Assembly: GCA_013821265.1 (NCBI GenBank) | Contig: JACDHD010000002.1 | Span: 23,614 to 87,613 of the forward strand | Source of the DNA: Parachlamydiaceae bacterium | Lineage (GTDB): Bacteria > Chlamydiota > Chlamydiia > Chlamydiales > Parachlamydiaceae | Length of the DNA stretch: 64,000 nt | Direction of reading: 5' to 3' | Shown here: one piece after another, positions 24,484-33,820 of the stretch | How the letters are laid out: each line of letters begins with the position of its first letter | Numbering within the stretch: the stretch's first letter is position 1 | Notes under the pieces: generated by a model | The model's input: only the letters and a program-made list of their open reading frames with translations | The model's database searches: none | What the model was told of the DNA's origin: nothing | Translations under genes and position numbers: made by a program

Positions 24484-27162
24484 ATGAAAATTTTATTCGT
24501 TTTAGATGCCTCTGGATATATCTACAGGTCATATTTTGCAATTCGCAACATGACCAATTCCAAAGGCGAGTCCACAAATGCTCTATTCGGATTTATTCGA
24601 TCCTTGCAAAAGCTGCGCAAGGACTTTAATCCAGAGCATTTGGTGGCGGTGTTTGACGGTCCTAATGGAATCAAACAGCGCAAAGCGATTTATCCCGAAT
24701 ACAAAGCGCATCGATCTGAAACTCCTCAGGATTTAAGATATCAAATTGAATGGGCACGGCGCGCCTGTGAACTCATGGGCATACCTTACTTATCAGTGCC
24801 AGAAGTTGAAGCAGATGACACCATGGGCAGTGTGGCGGTATGGGCTGAAAAACAAGAGGCTCATGTATACCTTTGCACAAGCGATAAGGATCTCTATCAA
24901 TTTGTCAATGATCGCGTTCAAATCCTCAACACATTCAAAGAAAATCAAATTCTCGGCCCAAAAGAGGTTGAGGAAGCCTTTGGGGTGCCTCCAGAACAGA
25001 TGATCGACCTATTGGCGATAATGGGGGATTCTTCCGATAACGTTCCTGGAGTACCTGGATTAGGTCCAAAAACAGCTGCTGTTATGCTAAAAGAGCATGG
25101 GTCGTTGCAGAAGATGTTGGAGCACCCAGAGCTTCTGACTGGGAAAAAACACGATCTGATGAAGCAATACGCTGATCAAGCGCGGCTTAGCCGACAGTTA
25201 GTGACGATTCATACAGATGTGGGCTTTGAGAAAGATCGCAGCTTTTTTGCATTGCGGCCACCAGCTAATCCTGAGGCTTTAAAAGAGTTTTATACGTCGA
25301 TGAACTTTTTCTCTTTGATCAAAGAAATGGAAACGCAGGCTCCAACAATTGCAGAGCAAAAGCTGTGTGAGTCTGTTGTCGCACAACAGCAATATACGCT
25401 AGTTGAAGAGGAACAGGCATTCCACGACCTAATTAAACAGCTCTCTTCATGCAAAGAAGTGGCTCTCAGTACTATTGCGGACGGAACTCGACCTCTGGAT
25501 TCTGTATTTGTGGGAATTGCCTTTTGCGCAGGGGAAGGAAAAGCGTTTTATGTTCCTGCTAATGGGAAATTGGCAACAAATGTGCTGATTGCGGGACTGA
25601 AGTCTCTTTTTGCCTCTCCAACAGAATTTTACGGTCATAACATTAAGTATGACATTCAGATTTTATCTAGTTTAGGAATACAAATTAGCCAGGTCAATTT
25701 TGATACGATATTGGCCTCCTATTTGCTTAATTCACACAATCGTCAGCATGATCTAGACCATCTTGTTTTAGAACGCTTTGGAAAATCGCGCAATACGTTG
25801 GTTGCATTATTGGGAAAGGGTAAAAGTGCCATTCGCCTCCAAGATGCTCCTCCTTCTCATATGAGCAGCTATTTTTGTGAAGCTGTCGATTACATTCATC
25901 GCCTTAAAGAGCTACTAGAAAAAGAATTAAATCGACGTCAATTGATGGGATTATTAAAAGAGTTAGAGTTGCCTTTGGTATTGGTGTTAGCAGGGATGGA
26001 GCGTCATGGCATCTATGTGAACCCTGATTATCTGAAAAAGATGTCAACAGAGATTTTTAGGCAGACATCCATTTTGACTGAAAGCCTCTATGAAATGGCG
26101 GGCGAACGTTTTAATTTAAACTCGACACAGCAGCTAGGACAGATTTTATTCACTAAGATGGGGATAAAGCCTCCAAAGAAAACAGCAACGGGATTGTCGA
26201 CGAATGCTGAAGTGTTAGAAAGTTTGCAGCAGCAGTATCCGATTGCAGGGAAAATTCTCGAATACCGAACTTTAGAAAAATTGCGTTCCACCTATGTAGA
26301 CAGTTTACCCTTTGAAATTAACCCAAAAACGCATCGCATCCATTGCACCTTTAACCAGACGGTGGCAGCAACGGGAAGGCTATCATGTCAAGATCCCAAT
26401 TTACAAAATATTCCGATTCGTTCAGAAATAGGCCGAACAATTCGCGGAGCGTTTTGTCCTCAGCGTGCAGACTGGAGTTACTTGGCAGCAGATTACTCTC
26501 AAATTGAATTGCGTTTGTTAGCTCATTTGAGCGGAGATCCTCTACTCATCGAGGCTTTTCAAAAGGGTGAAGACATTCACACGAGTACAGCAGCTTATAT
26601 CTTCCAAGTCCCATTGGATCAGGTAACAAAAGCGCAGCGTTATAATGCAAAGGCTGTAAATTTTGGTATTGTTTACGGACAGCAAGCGTTTGGATTAGCA
26701 CAAGAGCTTGGAGTAGACATCAAAGAAGCCGCAGCATTTATTGAAACCTATTTTCAGCGCTACAAGCGCGTGAAAGAGTACTTAGAAGAAAATAAAGAAC
26801 TGACGCGCCAGACAGGAAAAGCTGTGACATACACGGGAAGAGAACGATTAATTCCGGAAATTCACAGTAAAAATGGCCAGATTAGAGTCGCTGCCGAGCG
26901 TTTAGCAATCAATACTCCGTTACAGGGAACAGCTGCAGATTTAATTAAAATGGCGATGTTAGAGGTGGATAAAAAATTACATGAAGGGCAGCATGAGGGA
27001 TATATGATGCTGCAGATACATGATGAGCTTATTTTTGAGATTCCGGATCGAGAAATTCCAGCAATGGAAACATTGGTGCGAAAAGCGATGCAAGAGGTGA
27101 TGCAATTAAAAGTTCCACTGGTAGTTGACGTCGTTGTTGGCAAAAATTGGGCAGAATGTTAA
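24484..27162 (+). CDS. polA: DNA polymerase I
   Basis: An 892-residue family A polymerase. Residues 1-290 are the 5'-3' exonuclease (flap) domain with acidic metal ligands such as EVEADDTMG and STSDKDLYQF. Residues about 310-480 are a 3'-5' exonuclease-like domain. Residues about 500-892 are the polymerase with motif A DYSQIELRLLAHLSGD, motif B RYNAKAVNFGIVYG and motif C QIHDELIFE. In the proofreading domain the Exo I Asp-x-Glu is Ser-x-Ile (ALSTIADGTRPLDS), and the Exo III Asp in Y-x3-D is Ala (YFCEA). Only the Exo II Asp (KYDIQIL) remains, so editing is probably lost, as in Bacillus or Thermus Pol I. Its stop overlaps the coaE start. Confidence 0.96.
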   Translation: MKILFVLDASGYIYRSYFAIRNMTNSKGESTNALFGFIRSLQKLRKDFNPEHLVAVFDGPNGIKQRKAIYPEYKAHRSETPQDLRYQIEWARRACELMGIPYLSVPEVEADDTMGSVAVWAEKQEAHVYLCTSDKDLYQFVNDRVQILNTFKENQILGPKEVEEAFGVPPEQMIDLLAIMGDSSDNVPGVPGLGPKTAAVMLKEHGSLQKMLEHPELLTGKKHDLMKQYADQARLSRQLVTIHTDVGFEKDRSFFALRPPANPEALKEFYTSMNFFSLIKEMETQAPTIAEQKLCESVVAQQQYTLVEEEQAFHDLIKQLSSCKEVALSTIADGTRPLDSVFVGIAFCAGEGKAFYVPANGKLATNVLIAGLKSLFASPTEFYGHNIKYDIQILSSLGIQISQVNFDTILASYLLNSHNRQHDLDHLVLERFGKSRNTLVALLGKGKSAIRLQDAPPSHMSSYFCEAVDYIHRLKELLEKELNRRQLMGLLKELELPLVLVLAGMERHGIYVNPDYLKKMSTEIFRQTSILTESLYEMAGERFNLNSTQQLGQILFTKMGIKPPKKTATGLSTNAEVLESLQQQYPIAGKILEYRTLEKLRSTYVDSLPFEINPKTHRIHCTFNQTVAATGRLSCQDPNLQNIPIRSEIGRTIRGAFCPQRADWSYLAADYSQIELRLLAHLSGDPLLIEAFQKGEDIHTSTAAYIFQVPLDQVTKAQRYNAKAVNFGIVYGQQAFGLAQELGVDIKEAAAFIETYFQRYKRVKEYLEENKELTRQTGKAVTYTGRERLIPEIHSKNGQIRVAAERLAINTPLQGTAADLIKMAMLEVDKKLHEGQHEGYMMLQIHDELIFEIPDREIPAMETLVRKAMQEVMQLKVPLVVDVVVGKNWAEC

Positions 27163-27758
27163 GATTACGTAAGATTGCTGTGACAGGCGGACTTGCATGC
27201 GGTAAGTCGTCAGTTTGTCGATTCCTTAAAGAGCTTGGTGCTTATGTTGTCAGTGCGGACGACATTGTGCATCAGTTATTATCTCCCAACACAACTCTCG
27301 GTAGACAAGTTATTCAATTATTAGGCGCTGAGATCGTTGTTAATGGTCAGATAGATCGTTTGCAAATTGCACAAAAGGTATTCAACCACACACACACACT
27401 ACAGACCTTGGAATCGCTGCTTCATCCTGCTGTCTATGCAGAGATTGAACGGCACTACCAAGAAGCGCTTACAATTAGACTAATGCCTCCTTTGTTTGTA
27501 GCGGAGATTCCTCTCCTGTTTGAAACAAAGAAGGAATCTGATTTTGATGCAGTGATTGTTGTGATGGCGCCTGACGCTCTTTGTAAACAGCGCTTTCAAG
27601 AGACGAAAAAAGGAAATGGCGACGAGTATACAAGACGAGCACAGCAACAGATGAGCGTTGAAGAGAAGGCAGAACGCGCAACTTATATCATTCACAACAA
27701 TGGAACACTTGCAGAACTACAGCAAAAAGTTCAGGAAATTTTTAAACAACTACGGTAG
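27156..27758 (+). CDS. coaE: Dephospho-CoA kinase
   Basis: A 200-residue P-loop kinase for the last step of coenzyme A synthesis. Visible are the Walker A region VTGGLACGKSSVCRFL, the substrate segment VVSADDIVHQLL, and the lid region with RRAQQQMSVEEKAERA. The ATG at 27156 overlaps the polA stop, typical for a coupled gene; an in-frame TTG at 27147 is an alternative. Third gene of the conserved chlamydial sppA-polA-coaE-rho run. Confidence 0.94.
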   Translation: MLRLRKIAVTGGLACGKSSVCRFLKELGAYVVSADDIVHQLLSPNTTLGRQVIQLLGAEIVVNGQIDRLQIAQKVFNHTHTLQTLESLLHPAVYAEIERHYQEALTIRLMPPLFVAEIPLLFETKKESDFDAVIVVMAPDALCKQRFQETKKGNGDEYTRRAQQQMSVEEKAERATYIIHNNGTLAELQQKVQEIFKQLR

Positions 27759-27825
27759 TTGCAGAAATTCAAATTCTACAACTACTCAAATTACAGCGAA
27801 TCACAAAACCTAGGAGCTGGCATTA

Positions 27826-29199
27826 ATGGATCCAGAAAATAATTATTCCGATGTCTCAGATGAAGAAGTAACTCAAGAGACCCGTCAAAAAACACCACAT
27901 CACAAAAATCCTGTAGACACATCGGCTGTTCCTCATGCAGGGGAAATGATCAAAATTGCCGACATTCAACAGATGACAATTGATCAATTAAGTCTTTATG
28001 GAAGAAACATAGGACTAAAACATTTAGGTTCCCTAACAAAGTCGCAAATGGTTTTTGAAATTGTCAAAGCGATTTCTGAAAATCCTGCTGAAATCCTTTA
28101 TGGAGAAGGGGTATTAGAAATCCTACCTGATGGTTTTGGTTTCTTGCGTTCACCAAACTACAACTACTTGCCTTCAGCTGAAGACATCTACATTTCACCA
28201 GCACAGATACGACGTTTTGATCTTAAAAAGGGTGATACCATTAGTGGAACAATTCGTCCCCCTAAAGAGAAGGAGAAGTACTTTGCATTGTTAAAAGTGG
28301 ATAGCATGAACGGAAAGGCTCCTGAAAAGGCGCGTGAACGCATTCACTTCGAAAACTTGACACCTCTTTATCCTAATAAACGCCTTGTAATGGAAACGAC
28401 GCAGGATAAGTTGTCGACACGCGTTTTGGATTTAGCAGCTCCAATCGGTAAAGGACAGCGCGGATTGATCGTCGCTCCCCCACGCTCTGGAAAAACGATG
28501 ATTTTGCAAAGCATTGCGGAAGCGATCGCTATCAACAATCCAGATGTGACGTTAATTGTTTTGCTGATCGACGAGAGACCTGAAGAGGTCACCGATATGC
28601 AACGTATGGTTGTAGGGGAAGTTATCGCTTCAACGTTTGATGAGCCGCCAGAACGCCACATCCAAGTTGCAGAAATGGCTTTAGAAAAAGCGCGACGTTT
28701 AGTAGAACATGGAAAAGATGTTGTGATTCTTTTGGACTCGATTACGCGTTTAGCACGTGCCTACAACACGGTACAACCTCACTCAGGAAAGATCCTAACG
28801 GGGGGTATCGATGCTAGTGCCCTGCACAAACCAAAACGCTTCTTCGGATCTGCGCGTAATATTGAGCAGGGAGGTTCCCTGACCATTATCGCAACGGCAC
28901 TGATTGATACGGGTTCTCGTATGGACGAGGTTATCTTTGAAGAGTTCAAAGGTACAGGTAACATGGAATTGGTGCTGGATCGTCGTTTAACAGATCGCCG
29001 CATCTATCCTGGTATCGACCTGATCAAGAGTGGTACACGTAAAGAAGAGCTACTCTACCATCCAAACGAATTGGAAAAAGTGTATCTCTTGCGTCAAGCT
29101 GTGGCAGATTTAGCTCCTGCTGATGCAATGAACTTGTTGTTAGGAAGATTAAAGAAAACACGTAGTAACGTTGAATTTTTACTTTCTATGAAAGATTAA
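27826..29199 (+). CDS. rho: Transcription termination factor Rho
   Basis: A 457-residue Rho helicase. The N-terminal acidic extension (about 45 residues) is followed by the SAP-like helix and the OB-fold RNA-binding domain with [17 protein letters not shown]. The ATPase part has Walker [10 protein letters not shown], Walker [18 protein letters not shown], and the Q/R-loop region through [20 protein letters not shown]. The start follows TAGGAG. Conserved position after coaE. Confidence 0.97.
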   Translation: MDPENNYSDVSDEEVTQETRQKTPHHKNPVDTSAVPHAGEMIKIADIQQMTIDQLSLYGRNIGLKHLGSLTKSQMVFEIVKAISENPAEILYGEGVLEILPDGFGFLRSPNYNYLPSAEDIYISPAQIRRFDLKKGDTISGTIRPPKEKEKYFALLKVDSMNGKAPEKARERIHFENLTPLYPNKRLVMETTQDKLSTRVLDLAAPIGKGQRGLIVAPPRSGKTMILQSIAEAIAINNPDVTLIVLLIDERPEEVTDMQRMVVGEVIASTFDEPPERHIQVAEMALEKARRLVEHGKDVVILLDSITRLARAYNTVQPHSGKILTGGIDASALHKPKRFFGSARNIEQGGSLTIIATALIDTGSRMDEVIFEEFKGTGNMELVLDRRLTDRRIYPGIDLIKSGTRKEELLYHPNELEKVYLLRQAVADLAPADAMNLLLGRLKKTRSNVEFLLSMKD

Positions 29200-29221
29200 G
29201 CGGTATTTGGGGTTTAAGCAT

Positions 29222-30037
29222 ATGCGTCGCATGATATTGTTGCTCTTAGTGGCAGCTGCCGGAGTAGGCGGCTGGTGGTTGTGGAAGGATGGCGCTGATT
29301 TTCGCGATTCCTTGATGCAATACATCGAGAATGGCGAACTGGTCACTCTTGAGGCTAAGTATACTCCTGAGCAGATCATGGAGAAGTATCGCAAAGAACT
29401 TCTCGCCGACGAAAAGCATGTGTACCAAGACCCCATTCAAAAATACCATCCACACCTACTTATAGAGGCGAAATATACTCTGGCAGACCGCAAAACGCGC
29501 GAAGGCGTCGTTTTGTGGAGTTTGGTCGATGGTGAGATGGTGCTCGATACAGATTCATGGGAAAAGACACATGGATTTGCCGATGCGATCAAAGCCAATG
29601 CAACGCGCACTGATTTCAAATTGATGAATGCCTTAGCAAAAAATGGGGGCAGTGCTTCCAAGGAACAGTTGCAGAAGGATTTACATCTTGAAGCTGATAT
29701 TTTGGAGCCATGGGTCAAAAGTGCCTGTCAAAAGAGTTTGGTTGTACAGCTTGGATCGGAATATCAGCTGCACTTTCAAGATCCCAAAATTTTAGTGACG
29801 CCTCAAACTAAGGTGAAACAAGGTTTTGTTTCAAAAGACTATAAGCACGCACAGTGTGTGGCAAAGAAATATAGCCGTGCTCAGATTGAACGCGTAGCGC
29901 AAGCAGCGTTTGGGCCAGCGTTTACCATTCGTCAGGTGAGCGACGTTTATTTACCGGTCTATGGTATTGGTGTGTTGAATCCAGATGGTTCTGTTCGTTT
30001 AAGCTACTGGAACGCTCTCAACAGTCAGAAGATGTAG
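29222..30037 (+). CDS. Chlamydial conserved hypothetical membrane-anchored protein
   Basis: A 271-residue protein with one N-terminal membrane helix (MILLLLVAAAGVGGWWLW) and a soluble remainder. That remainder is probably outside the cytoplasm and includes a winged-helix-like stretch (ANATRTDFKLMNALAKNGG to ADILEPWVKSACQK). It sits directly after rho, where Chlamydia also has an uncharacterised membrane protein, so it is probably the same ortholog. ATG at 29222 is chosen over an upstream in-frame TTG. No enzymatic motif recognised. Confidence 0.75.
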   Translation: MRRMILLLLVAAAGVGGWWLWKDGADFRDSLMQYIENGELVTLEAKYTPEQIMEKYRKELLADEKHVYQDPIQKYHPHLLIEAKYTLADRKTREGVVLWSLVDGEMVLDTDSWEKTHGFADAIKANATRTDFKLMNALAKNGGSASKEQLQKDLHLEADILEPWVKSACQKSLVVQLGSEYQLHFQDPKILVTPQTKVKQGFVSKDYKHAQCVAKKYSRAQIERVAQAAFGPAFTIRQVSDVYLPVYGIGVLNPDGSVRLSYWNALNSQKM

Positions 30038-30065
30038 CAGATTTCGCTATTCGCTATTTTCGCTA

Positions 30066-30102
30066 TTTGGAGTGCGGTGGCTTGCCACCACCGCACTCCA
30101 AA
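30066..30102. terminator. Hairpin TTTGGAGTGCGGTGG... between convergent genes
   Basis: TTTGGAGTGCGGTGG pairs with CCACCGCACTCCAAA around a short loop. It lies between the rightward hypothetical gene after rho and the leftward AGCS symporter gene. The same sequence, followed by CAGGAA, recurs at 61680-61713 between another convergent pair, so this is a repeated bidirectional terminator. Confidence 0.75.
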
Positions 30103-30123
30103 CAGGAAAGCAAAATAGCGAAA

Positions 30124-31500
30124 TTATGTTTTCGCTTTCTCTTCCTCTTCTTCTTTTTGCACGGTTGCTAGGAAATTCTTCGTTTCAGCTACAATAACCC
30201 CTGAGAGAGCAACCAGAGCAATTAAATTCGGAATCGCCATCAACCCATTCGTGATATCGGCAATGTTCCACACCATCTCAAGCTTTAAGGCAGCCCCTGG
30301 AATCACAATCAGAGTAAACAGCAAACGGTACAGCAAGACATACCGAGATCCAAATAAGTACTCGAAGCACTTTTCTCCATAATATCCCCACGCAATTACC
30401 GTTGAGAACGCAAAGAGCACAAGTCCAATGGCAACGATGTAGCTGCCCCCAGGTATAGTGTCGAACGCTTTAATGGCTAAGGTAGCTCCTGAGAGCATTT
30501 GACCAGACTCTGAAGTCATGCCAACAACTCCTGTTACAGCCAAAACAAGTCCTGTGATGCTGCAAACGATCACTGTAGATAACAAAGCTCCAGTCATTGT
30601 AATCATCGCCTGTCTTCCAGGACTATCTGTGCGCGCTGCAGCTGCAGCTAAAGATGAAATGCCCAATCCTGCTTCATTGGAGATCACGCTGCGTGCAACA
30701 CCCCATTGAATCGCCATCATGACACTAGCACCTGCAAAACCGCCTGCGGCAGCTTGTCCATTAAAGGCGCTATGGAAAATTTCATAAAGAGCATCAGGAA
30801 TGCGATCGTAGTGCATGCCAATGACAAAGAGTCCACCGGCAATGTAAAAAATTGCCATGAAAGGCACGAGAATACCGGCAACATGGCCGATGCTTTTGAC
30901 TCCACCCATGACAACTAAACCGGTGACGATAGCTACGATGACTCCGGTGATCCATGGATTGGTTCCTGTCGTTTGTCTGACAGCTTCAGCAATGGAGTTT
31001 ACTTGAATAAGGTTTCCTGTTCCGATGGCGGCGATAGCACCAAAGATAGCAAATAGAGCAGCCATCCATTTCCATCCGAGGCCGCGTTCGATATATTGCA
31101 TCGGGCCACCGATCATTTCGCCGCGTGAATCTAGTTCGCGATAATGAACAGCGAGAAGGGACTCTGCATATTTTGTAGCCATTCCCACGAATGCGGTCAT
31201 CCACATCCAAAACATAGCCCCTAGTCCACCAATCGTTACCGCTGTGGAGACTCCGACAATAGTGCCTGTCCCAATAGCTCCTGCAAGAGAAGTCATTAGG
31301 GCTTCGAAGTGGCTAATGTCACCGTTTGAGTCTGCGCGCTGTTTAGCGAATACTTGTTTGATGGCGTAGCCAAGGTAGCGAAATTGGACTCCGCGGAGAG
31401 CAAAGGTTAGATAAAGGCCTGTCCCTAGTAGTAGAGTTAAGAGGGGAATACCCCAAACATAATTGCGGATGTTTTCAATAAAAAGTTCGATTTGCTCCAT
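30124..31500 (-). CDS. Alanine/glycine:cation symporter (AGCS family)
   Basis: A 458-residue transporter with about ten to eleven membrane helices and the AGCS signature AGAIGTGTIVGVSTAV followed by GMATKYAESLLAVHYRE; the later block RSVISNEAGLGISSLAAAAARTDSPG is also typical. It takes up alanine or glycine with Na+. The tail is acidic (KEEEEEKAKT). Single gene; ATG start at 31500. Homologs occur in Chlamydia as amino acid importers. Confidence 0.93.
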   Translation of the reverse strand: MEQIELFIENIRNYVWGIPLLTLLLGTGLYLTFALRGVQFRYLGYAIKQVFAKQRADSNGDISHFEALMTSLAGAIGTGTIVGVSTAVTIGGLGAMFWMWMTAFVGMATKYAESLLAVHYRELDSRGEMIGGPMQYIERGLGWKWMAALFAIFGAIAAIGTGNLIQVNSIAEAVRQTTGTNPWITGVIVAIVTGLVVMGGVKSIGHVAGILVPFMAIFYIAGGLFVIGMHYDRIPDALYEIFHSAFNGQAAAGGFAGASVMMAIQWGVARSVISNEAGLGISSLAAAAARTDSPGRQAMITMTGALLSTVIVCSITGLVLAVTGVVGMTSESGQMLSGATLAIKAFDTIPGGSYIVAIGLVLFAFSTVIAWGYYGEKCFEYLFGSRYVLLYRLLFTLIVIPGAALKLEMVWNIADITNGLMAIPNLIALVALSGVIVAETKNFLATVQKEEEEEKAKT

Positions 31501-31825
31501 GCGCTCCTACCCGTTAAGATTAACGCGGAGGAGCATAGCGCAAAGTAAGTTTGCGAGAAAGTTTTTTCTCGCTAAGGGGACTCTGTCCCCTTTTGACACC
31601 ATTTCGATCTGTCGTACAAGCGCCTAGCAACCGTGACGTTCCTTAATAAGGTAGCCAGGGCGTCCCGCCCTGGTAAAAAGAAGGATGTATACAATAAGAG
31701 CTTGTCAGCACACTTAGAAAACTGTGCTCTAATAAAGGTGTAAAATGAACATTGTAATGATGTTGAAAATTTGATATAATTAATTGATAAAAACAGATAA
31801 CTAAACATAAAAGTGGAGGTTTAAA
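31501..31825. repeat. Intergenic stretch with hairpins and a promoter
   Basis: Two palindromes are visible: AAGGGGACTCTGTCCCCTTTT near 31574-31594, and CCAGGGCG-TCC-CGCCCTGG at 31655-31673, flanked by AAGGTAG as at 63979. The rest is AT-rich and carries the promoter described at 31762-31783. No gene was seen. Confidence 0.7.
31762..31783 (+). promoter_or_regulatory. Extended -10 promoter box, shared with 38967-38988
   Basis: TGATATAAT at 31772-31780 is an extended -10 (TGnTATAAT), lying 43 bases before the start codon of the gene at 31826. The surrounding 22 bases are identical to 38967-38988, upstream of the gene at 39041. Outside this block the two regions differ, which points to a shared functional element rather than a recent duplication. 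Confidence 0.65.
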
Positions 31826-32269
31826 ATGACATCACCCGCAAGTGAAAAGCCCGTTATGCCTTACATAGAATTGATGAGTATTATCAAAAAGGCAAGGGAA
31901 CCTACCGAGCAAATGAAGACAGCCAGGAAAATTTTGGGACCGCGCGAGGGTGATTCTGATTGGATGGGTTTTAGTCAAGAGCAAGTGGAAGCAATCCAAG
32001 CCATTCTTAAAAAAGTTAGAAGCGATTCAACAATGCCAAGTCAAGTTAAAGCACAGGATATACCAAAGGGTTTCCTGAGTAATCACGGGTATACATTCGC
32101 AAAAAACTTTTTTTCTTGGTACTGCGGGCCTGGACTAGTTGAGCAGTGGGTAAAACAGCTAAAAGCAGATCATTCTGATTGTTTTTTAGATCATGGAGAG
32201 CTCTGGGGAGCATCATTCAGAATAAGTAAACCTAGCAGTCGCCAGATTATGGAATGTGGGGTTTGTTGA
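31826..32269 (+). CDS. Hypothetical protein, C-terminus inside a repeat fragment
   Basis: A 147-residue protein of unknown family; no membrane segment or signal peptide. It has a charged helical first half and a Trp/Cys-containing second half (NFFSWYCGPGLVEQWVKQL). GTGGAGG precedes the ATG. The last residues MECGVC and the TGA fall in a sequence (ATGGAATGTGGGG at 32249-32261) that also occurs in the palindromic element at 42706-42718, so the original 3' end may have been replaced by a repeat. Shares its promoter block with the gene at 39041. Confidence 0.6.
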   Translation: MTSPASEKPVMPYIELMSIIKKAREPTEQMKTARKILGPREGDSDWMGFSQEQVEAIQAILKKVRSDSTMPSQVKAQDIPKGFLSNHGYTFAKNFFSWYCGPGLVEQWVKQLKADHSDCFLDHGELWGASFRISKPSSRQIMECGVC

Positions 32270-32340
32270 ATACTCAAACAGACCAACCGCGGTAGCGGTG
32301 ACAGAAATCTGCGAATACGTTTCTGTTGCTACTAGCGCAG
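32249..32340. repeat. Fragment of the 42.7 kb palindromic element
   Basis: Shares ATGGAATGTGGGG and ACCGCGGTAGCGGTGACAG with 42706-42773, followed by a similar ACGTTTCT and GCGCAGCTT stretch. Only one arm is present here, overlapping the end of the gene at 31826 and reaching the stop of the leftward gene at 32332. Confidence 0.75.
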
Positions 32341-33813
32341 CTTATTTTCCAAAAAGATCATTTCCATGCGATCTCCTTTTTCTCCACGATTAGGCTGAGA
32401 GAGGAATGGCGCTTGCGCATCTGTCCAAAAGCCCTTTTGAGCATCATCGATGTAGCGGTAGTGAGGTAGGGACACATGGTACAACTGCATAAAGTTTGCT
32501 ATGATGCGTCTAGCATCTCGTGAAAAATAAGTGAAGTAATCATGCCACGAGGGCTTTATGCCTCTTTTCACATGTGTGGCTTCTTGCTGTTCAAAACGAT
32601 ACTGAAGGCGTTGCAGCAAGCTCAGCATACATTCTACTTGGTGACGATACAGATCATTTGAAATACGAACAGGCTGTTGACAAAGAGCACGCAGTTTGCT
32701 GAGTTCCACAACAACATAACGTATCTCTTTCAGATCACTCACAGTGGCTTTAAAATCGAGCTCGGGTCGAAGCGCTTGAAACCACGTTTCCGCTAACACT
32801 GTAGCAGAAGTATTGTTCCACGTGGATTGACTTGCCACCCACAGATTGCAATCTAGAAGTGATCCTGATGTAGGAAGGTTTCTGACTATGCCAAGAACGC
32901 CCGCAAAGGTGTGTCGCGAACAGCGGCTAAAGTAGCGATCGATTAAATCAAATGTCAAGGCAGGCCATAATCCCTCGCCTTGAGTAAATCCCCCGAAGTT
33001 AACAATAGGCATCAATGGTGTTGCAGATGTGTCGATGCTTTGTCGTAGGTTGTCCCAGAGTGGATGAGGAGCTAAATGATCTTCTGTGGGTGCTCCTGAA
33101 ACGGCTGAGAAGGCGATGATAGTCGATCGACCTGCTTCATCGCATAGAGAAGGGATCCACAATGCTTGTTGCGTGGCATGGGAGACGTTAGAAGAGGGGA
33201 TGTAATAAATAAGCTTTTTTGAGGAAGGAATAAGGGCTTCAAAAGCGGAGAGTTCTTTCTGATGCTGTTCTAGCTGCGTTGCGTGCGGTTTTTTTTGGAG
33301 CGGCTCATCGAGTTGTACTCTGCTCTCTAAGAAGAGACCGGCAAGGTCAGGCAGCTGATGAAAGAGAAGGGGTAAATCGCTTTGCGAAGGCAATGGTTTT
33401 AAAAAGACTTTGACATCATACTCAAAACATGTTTTACAGAATTCAGATAGTTGAGGAGCATCAGATTCAAGCACAGCTGCATTATAACCTAATTCAATCA
33501 ATCTGCGGCAAAAGCTATCGTCAGATTCAGGTAAGTGGACATCTTTAATCCAAAGAGGTTTTAAGGTAAAGCGTAGAGGCCATTCTCCAAGATATTCAGG
33601 ATGGTAATCGCTTTGTATCGCCATCGCAAGGGAGTTAATGGCAAATGCTGCGGTAGCTGGATTTTTTGTGCTTAGGGTGATGGTTTTTGCTGAATAGTGA
33701 CAAGTGACAGATTCAGATGTTGAGGGTTTCCAAATTAATTGGGGATGATGCGGGCTTTTTTTGCTGTGGTAACTTTGGGTGAGATCGTGACAGAGTTTTT
33801 GGAGCTTGTTCAT
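32332..33813 (-). CDS. Hypothetical protein, possible glycoside-hydrolase-like barrel
   Basis: A 493-residue soluble protein without a signal peptide. From about residue 85 the layout (PLWIKDVHLPESDDSFCRRL, then LIELGYNAAVLESD) looks like the start of a TIM-barrel of hexosaminidase or glucuronidase type. An alpha/beta domain precedes it (CHYSAKTITLSTKNPATAAF). I could not identify catalytic residues, and the similarity is weak pattern recognition only. The downstream half contains GGFTQGEGLWPALTFDLIDRYF. Stand-alone leftward gene, 7 bases after the RelE-like gene's stop, so possibly cotranscribed with the toxin-antitoxin pair upstream. Confidence 0.55.
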   Translation of the reverse strand: MNKLQKLCHDLTQSYHSKKSPHHPQLIWKPSTSESVTCHYSAKTITLSTKNPATAAFAINSLAMAIQSDYHPEYLGEWPLRFTLKPLWIKDVHLPESDDSFCRRLIELGYNAAVLESDAPQLSEFCKTCFEYDVKVFLKPLPSQSDLPLLFHQLPDLAGLFLESRVQLDEPLQKKPHATQLEQHQKELSAFEALIPSSKKLIYYIPSSNVSHATQQALWIPSLCDEAGRSTIIAFSAVSGAPTEDHLAPHPLWDNLRQSIDTSATPLMPIVNFGGFTQGEGLWPALTFDLIDRYFSRCSRHTFAGVLGIVRNLPTSGSLLDCNLWVASQSTWNNTSATVLAETWFQALRPELDFKATVSDLKEIRYVVVELSKLRALCQQPVRISNDLYRHQVECMLSLLQRLQYRFEQQEATHVKRGIKPSWHDYFTYFSRDARRIIANFMQLYHVSLPHYRYIDDAQKGFWTDAQAPFLSQPNRGEKGDRMEMIFLENKLR

Positions 33814-33820
33814 ACGTGGA

